A stretch of DNA of 37,876 bases from a virus: positions 1 through 37,876 of the IMG/VR virus record IMGVR_UViG_3300032093_000371; one strand, given 5' to 3'. The stretch's first letter is position 1, and every line of letters starts with the position of its first letter. Below the pieces are notes generated by a model. That model saw only the letters and a list, made by a program, of their open reading frames with translations, was not told where the DNA came from and did not search any database. A program made the position numbers and the translations under genes. This document shows, in pieces, positions 1 through 10,000 of the stretch.

Positions 1-1093
1 TTGCGTTCCATCCAATACTACTGTTATCTGGGATAAGGAGTGCGTCATTATACTGTGTTGCGATAGACACCAACATATTTCCAAACTGCTTAGTTTCTAC
101 TTTTCCCTTGTACTCTGCGACTTGGGTAGAGGTTTCTACATCAATTACATGGAAAGTTGAATAATCCTCACCATCTCCGCGGGCAACGTCTGCGCAAACA
201 ATATAAGTTTTAGACGGACTAGGATATTCCCATATCCAAAGATTTCCATCAAATCCTTCTTTAGATATTGGTTCTTGAACAAACGACGATTTATAAAACT
301 CTATGATTTCTGCAGGGATAACCGTATTACCGGAGAATATGAATGATGCATCATGTTCTTGAATTGCTTGTAGTTCACCCATCAGTTCTGTTTGGCGGTC
401 ACGCCATGCTTGGTCACGTTCTGGGTGAACTTTCCAATCTAATAAGATAGTATTAAAATTATTGGCATTTGTCTCTGCTTGTTGCCACATTTTATGGAAG
501 AAGTTACCAACACCGTTTGGCGTAGACAATAGAATTGCTTTACCACCCGTTGACAATGTACTGGATGCTGCGGTCCAAATAATATCTGCTGCGTCAATAA
601 ATGCAGCTTCGTCAAGAATGAGAAGAGACAGTGCTTCAGAACGGCCGGCGTCGGGACTGGAGGCAACTGCTTTAATCTGTGACCCGTTACCAAATTGTAA
701 TGATAACTTATTGTCTGTAATGACGTTACCCCGTAACCATACTGGAAGATTTTGATGCATGAACTTAACCTTTGTCACCAAGTTCTTTGCAGTTTCTTGC
801 TTGGTTGCGATAACAAGAATGTTTTTATCTTTGTGAAATAGCATCAACCACAATGAGTATCCCGCGACTAATGTGGAAATACCAATCTGACGACCTTTCA
901 GAACGATATTATAATCACAGTTCTCAAAATCTTTCAGTGCATCTTTCTGATAATGGTATAAATCAAACAACACCCGACCACGGATTGGGTGTTGAATGTA
1001 TGAATACCGTGATAAGAAGTATGCCGGGTCTACTGCACATTTCTTAAACTCTTCTTTAATTTTGTCACGTAACTGTTGTGATGTTGCGTTCAT
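1..1093 (-). CDS. 17: Terminase large subunit (gp17-like), 3' end cut by window
   Basis: This is the ATPase/nuclease motor that packages DNA into the prohead. The reading frame is open from ATG at 1093 to the window edge (364 codons), so the C-terminus is missing. Visible motifs are a Walker A-like loop LKGRQIGIST (about residues 65-74), a Walker B LLILDEAAF with D161/E162, a coupling motif LLSTPNG (about 188-194), and the first acidic motif of the RNase H-fold nuclease, CADVARGDGEDYS, with D302. This order and spacing are those of T4 gp17. T4 gp17 is about 610 residues, so roughly 40% of the protein lies beyond the window. It is the last gene seen in the leftward transcription order, and only 7 bases separate its start from the preceding gene's stop. 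The family assignment is very secure. Confidence 0.96.
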   Translation of the reverse strand, partial: MNATSQQLRDKIKEEFKKCAVDPAYFLSRYSYIQHPIRGRVLFDLYHYQKDALKDFENCDYNIVLKGRQIGISTLVAGYSLWLMLFHKDKNILVIATKQETAKNLVTKVKFMHQNLPVWLRGNVITDNKLSLQFGNGSQIKAVASSPDAGRSEALSLLILDEAAFIDAADIIWTAASSTLSTGGKAILLSTPNGVGNFFHKMWQQAETNANNFNTILLDWKVHPERDQAWRDRQTELMGELQAIQEHDASFIFSGNTVIPAEIIEFYKSSFVQEPISKEGFDGNLWIWEYPSPSKTYIVCADVARGDGEDYSTFHVIDVETSTQVAEYKGKVETKQFGNMLVSIATQYNDALLIPDNSSIGWNA

Positions 1094-1100
1094 AAAACCT

Positions 1101-1697
1101 CTACTTGATTACAAGAATCCCCGCTCCAAGTCCCATTGCTAAACCAACTGCAAACGATGCCTTACGACTTGGTAACTTAAATCCAAACATGCGGTTAGGA
1201 TTTTTTGGGGCAGGTGGAATAAGGTTGACCACCATTTGAAGACTATCACCGCGCATTAGTGCTAACTTTAATGCAGTATCCTTACTTTGTAATGCACTTT
1301 CAAGTTCTGTGACTTGTGTACCTTGTGCAGTAATGGTTTCCTTTTGCTTTGCAATAATCGAGTCTTTTAATGGTAATACTTGACGAGCTAGTTCTAATGT
1401 GTCAAGAAGCGTTTCCTTCATTACTTCTGCTCGTTCTTCCATACTCAAAGTTTCATTTTTCAATGAATTAACTTGACTACCTAATACTTTTGCACGACTT
1501 TCTGCGGCACGAGATTCATTATCTGCGATAGTAATCTCTACTTTCAAACTATCTGCCAATTCAGTGACCGAATCTGCTTTTGCTTGAAATTGTTTGTACT
1601 CTTCAATGTACTTGTCCATTGCGTCATCGCTGGTGGAGTCTTGCCAATATAAAACTCCTGCAAATGCTAGTAATAATCCTAACAGCTTAAGTTTCAT
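1101..1697 (-). CDS. Membrane-anchored coiled-coil protein, unknown function
   Basis: This 198-residue protein begins with a hydrophobic segment (KLLGLLLAFAGVLYW, residues 4-18) that could be a signal anchor. A long charged heptad-rich region follows (about 25-150, rich in E, K, L, S and A), and a second hydrophobic segment lies at the C-terminus (AVGLAMGLGAGILVI). The shape, two terminal membrane segments around a coiled coil, is seen in several phage envelope proteins including spanin-like ones. There is no lipobox and no diagnostic motif, so no function is assigned. It overlaps the upstream gene by 11 bases, so translation is probably coupled. It lies immediately before the terminase gene. 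Confidence 0.8.
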   Translation of the reverse strand: MKLKLLGLLLAFAGVLYWQDSTSDDAMDKYIEEYKQFQAKADSVTELADSLKVEITIADNESRAAESRAKVLGSQVNSLKNETLSMEERAEVMKETLLDTLELARQVLPLKDSIIAKQKETITAQGTQVTELESALQSKDTALKLALMRGDSLQMVVNLIPPAPKNPNRMFGFKLPSRKASFAVGLAMGLGAGILVIK

Positions 1698-2292
1698 TAT
1701 CTTCTCCAGTACCGTACTGTTCTATGGTTTCTGCCAAATTTTTTTTGATTAATTCAATTTCATCCGTTAAATCTTTTCTTACAGTGTCTAAATCAATATC
1801 CCACTTTTCAAACATCAATACAGTTTTTTCATGCTCATTCATTAGCAGATATTCTGGTTTACTGAGATTGTCGAGGTAATGTTGTAATTCTTGGAGTCTG
1901 TCTTTTGCCGCTGAGATATAATTGCGTAGCATCATTTTTTGTTCGAAATCTTTCCACTTACCTTGACGACGAAGCTCTGTTTCTAATTTGATATTACAGT
2001 CATAACAATGACCACGGATACGCCAGAACTTGATATCAAACCGGTGATTCATTGGCTTACTACATTTAGGACACCAATGTGGAGTTTTAGCATCGTCTAA
2101 CTTAGTTACAGTTTGACGAATACCATTTTTTACAGTCCACTTTTTACCATTGACATCTTCCCACACATCACCTTCTTTACGAGTGGGTTCAGCCTCTCCT
2201 CTCCAACCAAAGACTAGTCTGTTTCCGTCTTTATTTAACTTTTCTGCTACTTTCTTACGAACATCATTTAATGCTTCTTCATTTTTAAACAT
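1687..2292 (-). CDS. Zinc-finger protein, unknown function
   Basis: This 201-residue soluble protein has a clear four-cysteine zinc site: WCPKC (C74, C77) and HCYDC (C96, C99), 18 residues apart. The C-terminal half (about 110-195) is a charged, probably helical region. The N-terminal part contains a Trp-rich segment around WEDVNGKKWTVKNG. Proteins of this type occur near terminase and structural genes in T4-like phages, but I do not recognise a characterised member. The start ATG at 2292 lies 6 bases after the stop of the 963-residue protein gene. Its own end overlaps the next gene by 11 bases, so it belongs to one translationally linked block. Nucleic-acid binding is a fair inference from the zinc finger, but is not shown. 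Confidence 0.8.
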   Translation of the reverse strand: MFKNEEALNDVRKKVAEKLNKDGNRLVFGWRGEAEPTRKEGDVWEDVNGKKWTVKNGIRQTVTKLDDAKTPHWCPKCSKPMNHRFDIKFWRIRGHCYDCNIKLETELRRQGKWKDFEQKMMLRNYISAAKDRLQELQHYLDNLSKPEYLLMNEHEKTVLMFEKWDIDLDTVRKDLTDEIELIKKNLAETIEQYGTGEDNET

Positions 2293-2298
2293 ATAACC

Positions 2299-5190
2299 TC
2301 ACTTGGTTGCAAATGCCTTAGCTTTTTCTTCTGACCCGAAATACTTAATTTGATTCTTTTTATTTTTACCACCGAAGTTCCCACCAGCAGTTTGCCACGT
2401 TTCGCCTGGCTGATATTGTGATGCATCATCACTTGTAGTGGTATCCACTGGTTTTTTAACTCGTGGTTTCTTTTCTATTGGAGCTTCTGGTTTTTGTTTT
2501 GCTTTTTCTGGTTCTGCAAATTGCTTGGTAATCTTTAATTCTTCTTCTGACTTAGTAGTTGTTTTGACCACTTTGTTGAATATATCTTGGTCGAATTTAC
2601 CATACACCTTTGCGAAGATTTCCTGCTTGACTTCATCGGTAATGTTTGGGTTACCAAAGATTGCACGAAGTTGTGTACCACTTATATTCTTCCCATCAAT
2701 ATCAACCTCCAATTCTGGAGCGACCATAAAATATCCTTGGTCGGCAAATCCTTTCTTTGGACCCTTCTCATCATATGGTTGGAAATACTTACCACCCAAC
2801 CGTTCTGAGTCCTTTTGGCTGACCGCAGTTACATATACTGTCTCTGGTGGAAGCTTTTCCAAAATTTCTTTTGGTGCATATGGATTCTTGACTTGAACTA
2901 CCATATCTTCTGGAATATCGAACATCTGTGTCATTATTTCTTTTTTATCACTAAATTTAAACGGAGACTTACCAGCCTCTGTCTTATCACTTGATGCGAT
3001 ATATACATTCTCCTTACCAAACTTATCTACCATCGACTTATAAATACTATAGTGACCAGCATGGAATGGTTGGAAACGTCCAGTAAAGATAGCAACGGTA
3101 CGTTGTTCACCTTGTACTGGTTTTGTAGTTGGTTCTTCTTTTGGAGTTTCCTTTGGTTCGTCAACTAACTTTGCTTCACCCTTATCAAACTTTAACGTAC
3201 CCAAAATTTGGTTGACAGGAGCGAATGTCCCAGTGAACTTGTATGGCTTACCCTTATACATAAAGACCATACCTTCGGTTGGAACGATATTGTCCATTCC
3301 AATATCTTGTAAACGTTCTAATTGAATTTGTAACGCAGCTAATTTGTTTGTATCACCCGTTTGCTGAATTTGTTTAATGGTATCCAATACTTCAGCTTTC
3401 AACTTATTCGCAAGTTCTGGGTTATTTGCTGATAAGAAATCGGTAACCCGCTTAAGTGACATAGCACCCACTTGTAAGAATACACTTTCCAGCGGACGGA
3501 CTGCTTCACGTTGTGTTGCTTTTAGTTCACTTCCTTCAAACTGACGGAACCATTTTTTCTTTTCTGGGTCTTCAATATCAGCGACCTTAAACTTTTTATC
3601 GCCTAATGCCCAACGACGAACCATACCATCAAATTCTTGTTTAGTGAATTCGAGTCCGGTTTCTTGTGAGATTTGAATAATCTTATCTTCCCACCATTTT
3701 GTCTTATAATCTTCAATGGTAGACTTGTCATCTAAACCATATTCTTTTTGAAGTTGAGTTAAACGTGCTCCAATCTTTTTTAATGCATTTTTATTTTCAA
3801 CAGTTTGTGCATCACTAAAACTAATAGTCTTTGGACCCGAGATACCAAACGTTTTTTGCTTTTGCGCATTAACCTTAGTAAGTTGGTCAGATAATTCACG
3901 ACCATCTTCGACTGACCGCTTGATTTCGTTACCTTCGTCGTCATATTCAACGGTTCCGTGAAACACCAATACAGATTTGTCATATGGGATAACGTTCTTG
4001 GTATCCGGAAATACTATTTCGACATTCATAAACTTCGAACCATCAGAGAACATCTTATTACGTTCTTCTTCTGGAAGTGCGTCTATGGCATTTTGTAAGT
4101 CTTCTGCTGCACCAGTAAACGCCTTTTCAATATCACCACGACCAGCAAACATCTGACGTATACCAGCCGTGTCTAGCGCATTTTTACCTTTGTTTTTGAC
4201 TTGTCCTTTATTACGAGCGAAATATACTCGACCATCTCGAACGGTAAACATAATATTTTGACCGTCAAGTTTTTCTGTCACTGGTTCTTCTGCACCTAAA
4301 TCACCAACGAGTCCACGGGTAACCATATCCTTTACATCTGTAAAAGACAATGAATCATCTTCGTATGGGTGTGCCATATGTCCTGCGGCACCACCCTCGT
4401 ATATAAGAGTCCAACTACCATTTGGCACAACCCCTTCGGCTAGTTCAGACAAATACACATATTCAATATTCTCGTTCTTCTTATCTCGCCCGTGGTCTTT
4501 CTTTGCTAACTTCCAATTACCATTCTTTGCACCATTTGGATGATGCACATCGTGGTTTTTCATCTTAGCTTCACCGTGCTTTTCAACTGCCTTACGGCGG
4601 TCACGGTTACGAGCTACACGGTCGTCTTGGGTCTTTTTCAAGTACTGACGAACTTTTTCAGGATGACGCTTGTTGAATTTCCGCATCCGTTCCGTACTAG
4701 ACATTGCTTCGTCTTGTGGTTTTTGTTGATAATCATTTTCTGGACCGATGGACATTGGGAATGTGAATCGTGACCCAGCGATTCCCTTTCGTTCTGCTAT
4801 ACCACCAGCATCACCACCAGTTTCTCCACCACCTACATCCGCGCCACCATCAGTACCCGTGTCTGGTGTGGTTGGTTCCGGTTGAACATATCGATTCCAT
4901 ACAGGGGCGTAATGAATACCCCAGGTGTGTGCTTGTTTACACTTTTTACGAATCTTATTTCCAGAATCAGTTGGGTATATGGTACACTTCTTTCGTTTCT
5001 TTTCGTCCAACACTTCTAATTTCTTATTAAATACATCAATAATATTTTGTGTAGCTTTGGTTGCTTCAAACAAAATATCAACATCTTGAATTTTATGTTT
5101 TTCAATATAGCTCAATGCTCCAACTTGGAGTCTGTGTCCAGTTGGAAATTGCAATAAGAAACTAAGTTGTTCGTTAGTCAAATGTTTCAT
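2299..5190 (-). CDS. Multidomain nucleotidyltransferase: HNH-like, ligase-like and NMN adenylyltransferase-like modules
   Basis: This 963-residue protein is made of several modules. An N-terminal region leads through a Gly/Thr/Asp-rich linker (about 103-130) to a basic HNH-like segment with NHDVHHPNG near 214-222. Around residue 308 is EKLDGQN, which fits the KxDG nucleotidyl-lysine motif I of DNA/RNA ligases. NVEIVFPDTKN and similar strands downstream resemble later ligase motifs. Around 703-712 is GRFQPFHAGH, the HxGH nucleotide-binding signature of NMN adenylyltransferase/cytidylyltransferase enzymes. It is paired with ISGTQLR near 836, the ISxTxxR-type motif. The C-terminus is a Lys/Pro-rich linker and a short conserved tail. 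Such proteins are labelled cytidylyltransferase in some marine T4-like phages. The GRFQP form points more to NMNAT/NadR-like chemistry. The start overlaps the upstream stop as ATGA (5187-5190). The exact substrates are unknown. Confidence 0.85.
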   Translation of the reverse strand: MKHLTNEQLSFLLQFPTGHRLQVGALSYIEKHKIQDVDILFEATKATQNIIDVFNKKLEVLDEKKRKKCTIYPTDSGNKIRKKCKQAHTWGIHYAPVWNRYVQPEPTTPDTGTDGGADVGGGETGGDAGGIAERKGIAGSRFTFPMSIGPENDYQQKPQDEAMSSTERMRKFNKRHPEKVRQYLKKTQDDRVARNRDRRKAVEKHGEAKMKNHDVHHPNGAKNGNWKLAKKDHGRDKKNENIEYVYLSELAEGVVPNGSWTLIYEGGAAGHMAHPYEDDSLSFTDVKDMVTRGLVGDLGAEEPVTEKLDGQNIMFTVRDGRVYFARNKGQVKNKGKNALDTAGIRQMFAGRGDIEKAFTGAAEDLQNAIDALPEEERNKMFSDGSKFMNVEIVFPDTKNVIPYDKSVLVFHGTVEYDDEGNEIKRSVEDGRELSDQLTKVNAQKQKTFGISGPKTISFSDAQTVENKNALKKIGARLTQLQKEYGLDDKSTIEDYKTKWWEDKIIQISQETGLEFTKQEFDGMVRRWALGDKKFKVADIEDPEKKKWFRQFEGSELKATQREAVRPLESVFLQVGAMSLKRVTDFLSANNPELANKLKAEVLDTIKQIQQTGDTNKLAALQIQLERLQDIGMDNIVPTEGMVFMYKGKPYKFTGTFAPVNQILGTLKFDKGEAKLVDEPKETPKEEPTTKPVQGEQRTVAIFTGRFQPFHAGHYSIYKSMVDKFGKENVYIASSDKTEAGKSPFKFSDKKEIMTQMFDIPEDMVVQVKNPYAPKEILEKLPPETVYVTAVSQKDSERLGGKYFQPYDEKGPKKGFADQGYFMVAPELEVDIDGKNISGTQLRAIFGNPNITDEVKQEIFAKVYGKFDQDIFNKVVKTTTKSEEELKITKQFAEPEKAKQKPEAPIEKKPRVKKPVDTTTSDDASQYQPGETWQTAGGNFGGKNKKNQIKYFGSEEKAKAFATK

Positions 5191-7001
5191 GGTATTGTAC
5201 CCAAATCAATATTCGAGCCAGTAAAGAAGGTAGGAATAGATTCTATAGCTATATCTGTTGAATTACTATTGATATCAAAAAATTCTATCTTATGTTGTAA
5301 TAATTCATTATAATATTCTGTGTTTGGTACTAAAATTTGTGCTTCATCTGGTGCAAATAGTCTATCCGATGCTGGTTTTAATGATATTTCAGAAAAATAC
5401 CAGAATCCATTGCTTACAACGAATCGTATACCCACATTTCCAGCCGCAGCTAATTGTGGGGTAAAGTTAAGTTGCTGGTCTTGGTACCAATAAGTTTCTG
5501 CTCCGCTCGGTAAAGTTAATGTACCGATTTTTTGTCCTAAAGGATTGTTGTCAATAACTTTAGTGCCTTCTACCCCTATAAGATAAATATCAACCTTTGA
5601 GTCCACACCAGTTAAATTTACCGCTCCAACTGTCTTTTTATAAACCGCATCGAATTGCAAGGTATATTCTGTTGTTGGGAATAGTTGTACCGATTTTTTA
5701 TTTCCTATAAAGTATCCACTTGCCGATACATATCCTGCATAATTTGTATTGTTAAATGTCGGTATTACTGAACGAAGTGACCGCAATAATACATCATCAG
5801 TAATAGACATTGTAATTGGCGGATTTATACTAGTAACTGTTGGGTTATAGTAAGCAGCAGATCCTGATATTGTATATATCGCATTTGAACTAGTTTCTAG
5901 TCTATCAGAATACCAATTTGATGCTGTGGGTACTACATATAAATCACCTATTGGTAAATTACCACGAATAGAACTGGTCACCAATAATTCAGATGTAGCT
6001 ATCGGTACTTCCGCTACTAATTTATAATCGGATAGATTAGTAGAAACTTTACTGTACACTTTGAATTTAAATATTTCACCGCTTACTGTGTTCAAATTTA
6101 CTAAACGAAGTTTTGCATACGACACAGGAATATGATTATCCTTTATACTTGATGTATTATATACTAACTGAGCTGTGGTTTTTATTGCAGATGATGACCC
6201 AAATAATGATGTAGTATAGCTACCACTCCGTAAATAAATTTTATCTACAATTCGACCATCTGTTGTTTTAATTAATTCACCAGTGCTAAATGCTGTAGTT
6301 GTATTCAGTACATCTGTTATCGGTAGATACAGACTGGCGCTTATTCCATCTATAATCATAGAGCCAGTTATATACCCACCAAAGTAATCCTCCGAAAACA
6401 CCGTTGGTGACTCTGCTTTAATTGTATATCCAATTTGAAACCCAGAATATAGTGTAGGAGTCAAACTTGCTGTAAACGGTGTACTTGCGGTTACAAATGA
6501 AGAAGTTAATACACTATATAATCTATTTTCTTCAGAAAACACTGTTGGTGTGTCTCTTAATATAAGTGGAGAGGAATTTCTTAAGTTTCGCTCTACTAGT
6601 ATTTGTTTAGTCCAACGAACATTATATGAATTTTGCCAATCCGGTGGTACTGGTTGGCCATTCGGTAATACTGTAGCCTGCCCCAATATAACGATGGTAG
6701 CAAACCCAACAGCTGTGTTTTCTGTCACTTCTACGGAAACTAATCTAGAATTTCCTTGTACATATTTTTGTATTGGATTTTGGAAAATAGGTATCCCATC
6801 TGCGTCTATTATTTCTATTTGAATATTAGACGCAGATTTTAATGCGGATGACCCTGCCAGTAAAAACGAATTTCTACCACCAGTAAAAGATGGTGGTAGA
6901 TTCGTTACTTGAAAATATGTAGAAGACGCAGATCTATCTTCAATCAATACATCATATTGTGCTAAATTTTTTAATTGTATAGTCTTTTTTGTCTTTGCCA
7001 T
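5187..7001 (-). CDS. Putative virion structural (tail/fibre) protein
   Basis: This 604-residue protein is rich in Ser, Thr, Val, Tyr and Asn with few charged residues and no cysteine-rich site. That is the composition of beta-structured tail, neck or fibre proteins. No catalytic motif or recognised fold signature is visible. The sequence shows beta-strand-like alternation along its length and repeated phrases such as SPTVFSE/TPTVFSE (two copies around 160-210), suggesting tandem beta domains. Its ATG at 7001 is separated from the fused nuclease gene by a 27-base hairpin. Its stop overlaps the next start by 4 bases. Composition and neighbourhood support a structural role, but the part of the virion is not determined. 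Confidence 0.7.
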   Translation of the reverse strand: MAKTKKTIQLKNLAQYDVLIEDRSASSTYFQVTNLPPSFTGGRNSFLLAGSSALKSASNIQIEIIDADGIPIFQNPIQKYVQGNSRLVSVEVTENTAVGFATIVILGQATVLPNGQPVPPDWQNSYNVRWTKQILVERNLRNSSPLILRDTPTVFSEENRLYSVLTSSFVTASTPFTASLTPTLYSGFQIGYTIKAESPTVFSEDYFGGYITGSMIIDGISASLYLPITDVLNTTTAFSTGELIKTTDGRIVDKIYLRSGSYTTSLFGSSSAIKTTAQLVYNTSSIKDNHIPVSYAKLRLVNLNTVSGEIFKFKVYSKVSTNLSDYKLVAEVPIATSELLVTSSIRGNLPIGDLYVVPTASNWYSDRLETSSNAIYTISGSAAYYNPTVTSINPPITMSITDDVLLRSLRSVIPTFNNTNYAGYVSASGYFIGNKKSVQLFPTTEYTLQFDAVYKKTVGAVNLTGVDSKVDIYLIGVEGTKVIDNNPLGQKIGTLTLPSGAETYWYQDQQLNFTPQLAAAGNVGIRFVVSNGFWYFSEISLKPASDRLFAPDEAQILVPNTEYYNELLQHKIEFFDINSNSTDIAIESIPTFFTGSNIDLGTIP

Positions 7002-7019
7002 ACAGTCTCGTTTAGAGTC

Positions 7020-7046
7020 CTAACTCAATATAAATAGTTGAGTTAG
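7020..7046 (-). other. Perfect 9-bp hairpin across the fused-nuclease stop codon
   Basis: The arms CTAACTCAA and TTGAGTTAG are perfect inverted repeats enclosing a 9-base loop that reads CTATTTATA on the transcribed strand. The stop codon of the fused nuclease (7043-7045) is inside the first arm. No U-run follows, so it is not a standard intrinsic terminator. mRNA processing, stability or partial attenuation before the next gene is possible. The same loop sequence occurs in the hairpin at 27549-27577. Confidence 0.6.
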
Positions 7047-10000
7047 ACATTAATATACGAGAAACCGTCTTCCCGTTTGATTTCAATTACCTTGTCCACC
7101 ATATCCCGAGCGATGTCCAAGTGACTGATAACTACTAAGAAATCGAATTGACCCTTTAAGATACTGAACATTGTGTGCATAGCCGTCAGGTTTTCGGCAT
7201 CCAACGTACCCAACCCTTCGTCGATAATCATAAAGTTGGACTTTGGAAGATTTGAGGCGTTCAACAATGCCACACGGATAGCTAAACTACTAATAAACCG
7301 TTCCATACCAGACGAGTTTTCCAACGGCCAGATACGTTCGTGGTCGTAATTCAGCTTCCCAAGAATGTTCTTCCCGTCCACTTCAAGAGAAATGGTAAAC
7401 TCTGCAATCTGTGTTAAAATATTATTTATTTCAGATTCGATTGCTGGGATTGCCCGTGACATCAGTTCGTATGGCACCCCGTCACGACCCACGGCTTCCA
7501 TATAATACTTGTAAGCCTCGTAGGTATCCTCAAGCTCTTCGGCTTCCTTAATTTGGTTAAGAACATCAGCCTTAGTAGCTTCGAGTACCTTGATTTCTCC
7601 ATGCAATTCACGAAGTTGCTTCTCCAACTTGTCCATCGCCTTCTTACTTACATTGATATCATATTCCACGTGACCAATATGCATATCAATTTCTTTGTTG
7701 TGTCTGATATTGTCCTCGTTTGTCTTAAATAATTCAATATCTTTTTCTGTCTGTTCCCGCTGACGGTCACACTTTTCAATATTAGTAATCAACTTCTGGA
7801 TTTCCAACTCAACCGTACCTGCCTTCTTTTGGAACTGTTGGACTTCGTTTTGTAACTTCTCATAATGTGCACAGAGGTTGACCTTATCAACCAACGGTTC
7901 CATCTGTTGCTTAATTTCGTTGACCGCATCTTCTTGTTTGGATTGAAGTTCATATAAATCAACCAATTCGTGAGTGACCGACTCCATATCCTCAATAATT
8001 GACTTATTGTTTTCTACGCAGACGTTACAATCTGGATTATACTTGTAACTTTCCAGTTTGGTCTTGAACTTTTCTTTTTCAGTAACCTTCGAAGTGGTCA
8101 ACTTTAACGCACTACTGCCCTTGTTCAATAAGGCAGAAAGTTTATTATACTCTTCCACCGACTGACGAAGTTCTGGAATGTTTGCATCAACTATTGCTTG
8201 CGTACGTTCCTTAATACTAGTGTTGATAGCTTCCAGTCTCTTTTCCGCATCTACCTTGCCCTCAGAATATTCTAAGATTTGGTCAACAGACTTAGCCAAA
8301 GTAGAAATCAATACGTCCATATCTAGTGTAATGTTTGGTACTGGACGCTTTTGGTTTTGCCATTCCCTCAGCTTCTCATCCAACATATCTCGTTCTTCTT
8401 TAAGGTCGGTAATCGTAGTTTCGACCTTCTCATGCTTGACCTTATTATCTTCCAACTTTGTCTGAGCATCTGCGATTACTTGGTCAAAGTCAACTTTCTT
8501 GAACTTCTTTAACGCACCAGAGATTTCCTTACACTCTTCGTTTGCTGTATCAAACAATTTATCAAACACATTCAATCCCATAAATTGAATAAGTAAGTCC
8601 TTTCGTTCAGAATGTGACTTATCAATGAAGAGTGCATTTGCCGTTTGACTACTTAATGCAGTCAGTACGAAATCTTCATAACTACCCACATAGTTACGAA
8701 TATTAGCGTTAGTGTCCCGGCGGTCTTCGCCGTTTAATGACGTATGGGTACCATCTTCGTTCTCCTTCCAGAATGATACGTCTACCTTAACATCGCCAGT
8801 CTTTTTCCGTGTACCAGTTCTACGAATGAAATAGATGTCTTGGTCAATTTCAAACTTCAATTCACACTCAAATGTGTCCTTACGATTGTTCATAATATGG
8901 TCACCACGGAATGCCCGTGGGGTCTTATCGTACAAGCAGAAGATGAGGGCGTCCATCGACGAACTCTTTCCAGATGCGTTTGGGGCAAACACACCATGCA
9001 ATCCTTGCATATGTTCAAAATTGATTTCGTTACCCTCTCCATATGAGAACATATTAGAGAACGTAAACTTTAACGGACGCCAGTGAATGTTCCGTGAATG
9101 GTCATCGTGGTTGACTTGTGCATTCAACTTCGTGTTGACCGCAATAATCTTTTTCATCAACTCATCGTCAATCGTTTCGTGATTCCGCTCAATCCAATCT
9201 TGGATGAGAGAGTTCTGTGTATTAAGATTCGTAACATCCGTGGTAAGATGTGTTCCCTTCCGATATGACGGGCTGGATGTATTGAATCGGTTCTTGTTGA
9301 TACTCAGCTCAATAACATTATACCGTTTCCGTAATGCGGCGGTCGTCTTCTTGACGAGTGAGGTATCAGCATTCCCCGTAAACAAACGAAGTCGAACATT
9401 CTTCGGCATATCAGTTGGGAAGTTAATCTTACCTTCGACCAACTCCAATGTGTAATAACCGTATGCGTTAGGAAGTTCCTTGAATATATGTGTACAATCT
9501 TCAACATTCCACAAGCACCAACCGTGACCAGTAACCGACTCTCCGTGATTCTGTTGAATAAGTGACGAGGAGTATACGATAACTGGATTACTTTCTTGAA
9601 GAACTTGATACTTGTGAATGTCACCAAGCAACACGACATCATATCCTTCAAATGTATCCACACCTACATGACGATTGGTAATAACATACTTGACATCGGT
9701 TTGTGCGCCGTGAACAGGTCCGTGGTACAATGCAATTTTCTTTGCGTTCTTCCGACAGTTTTGAACATCGGGCCATTGTTCACGGTCATCTAATATAGAG
9801 AATACTGCGAAATCTATGTCAGCAACTTGGTAGATGTCGGAGTGCTTGAAGTAATGAAGATTTTGGTGATTGAGATTCTTAATAATCGGTGTCAAGCTGT
9901 CCAATCGGTTCATATTGGAGAGATTGAGGTCGTGGTTGCCGGCGATGACAAAGGTAGGAGCGATATCCGCAAGATTACGGAGGAACTCTGAGGCAAGTTC

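Noticed and set aside
439-5030. Plus-strand and alternative-frame ORFs opposite the terminase and the nucleotidyltransferase fusion
   Set aside because: They are mirror frames of well-supported genes, have no SD sites or recognisable domains, and no plus-strand promoter or operon exists.
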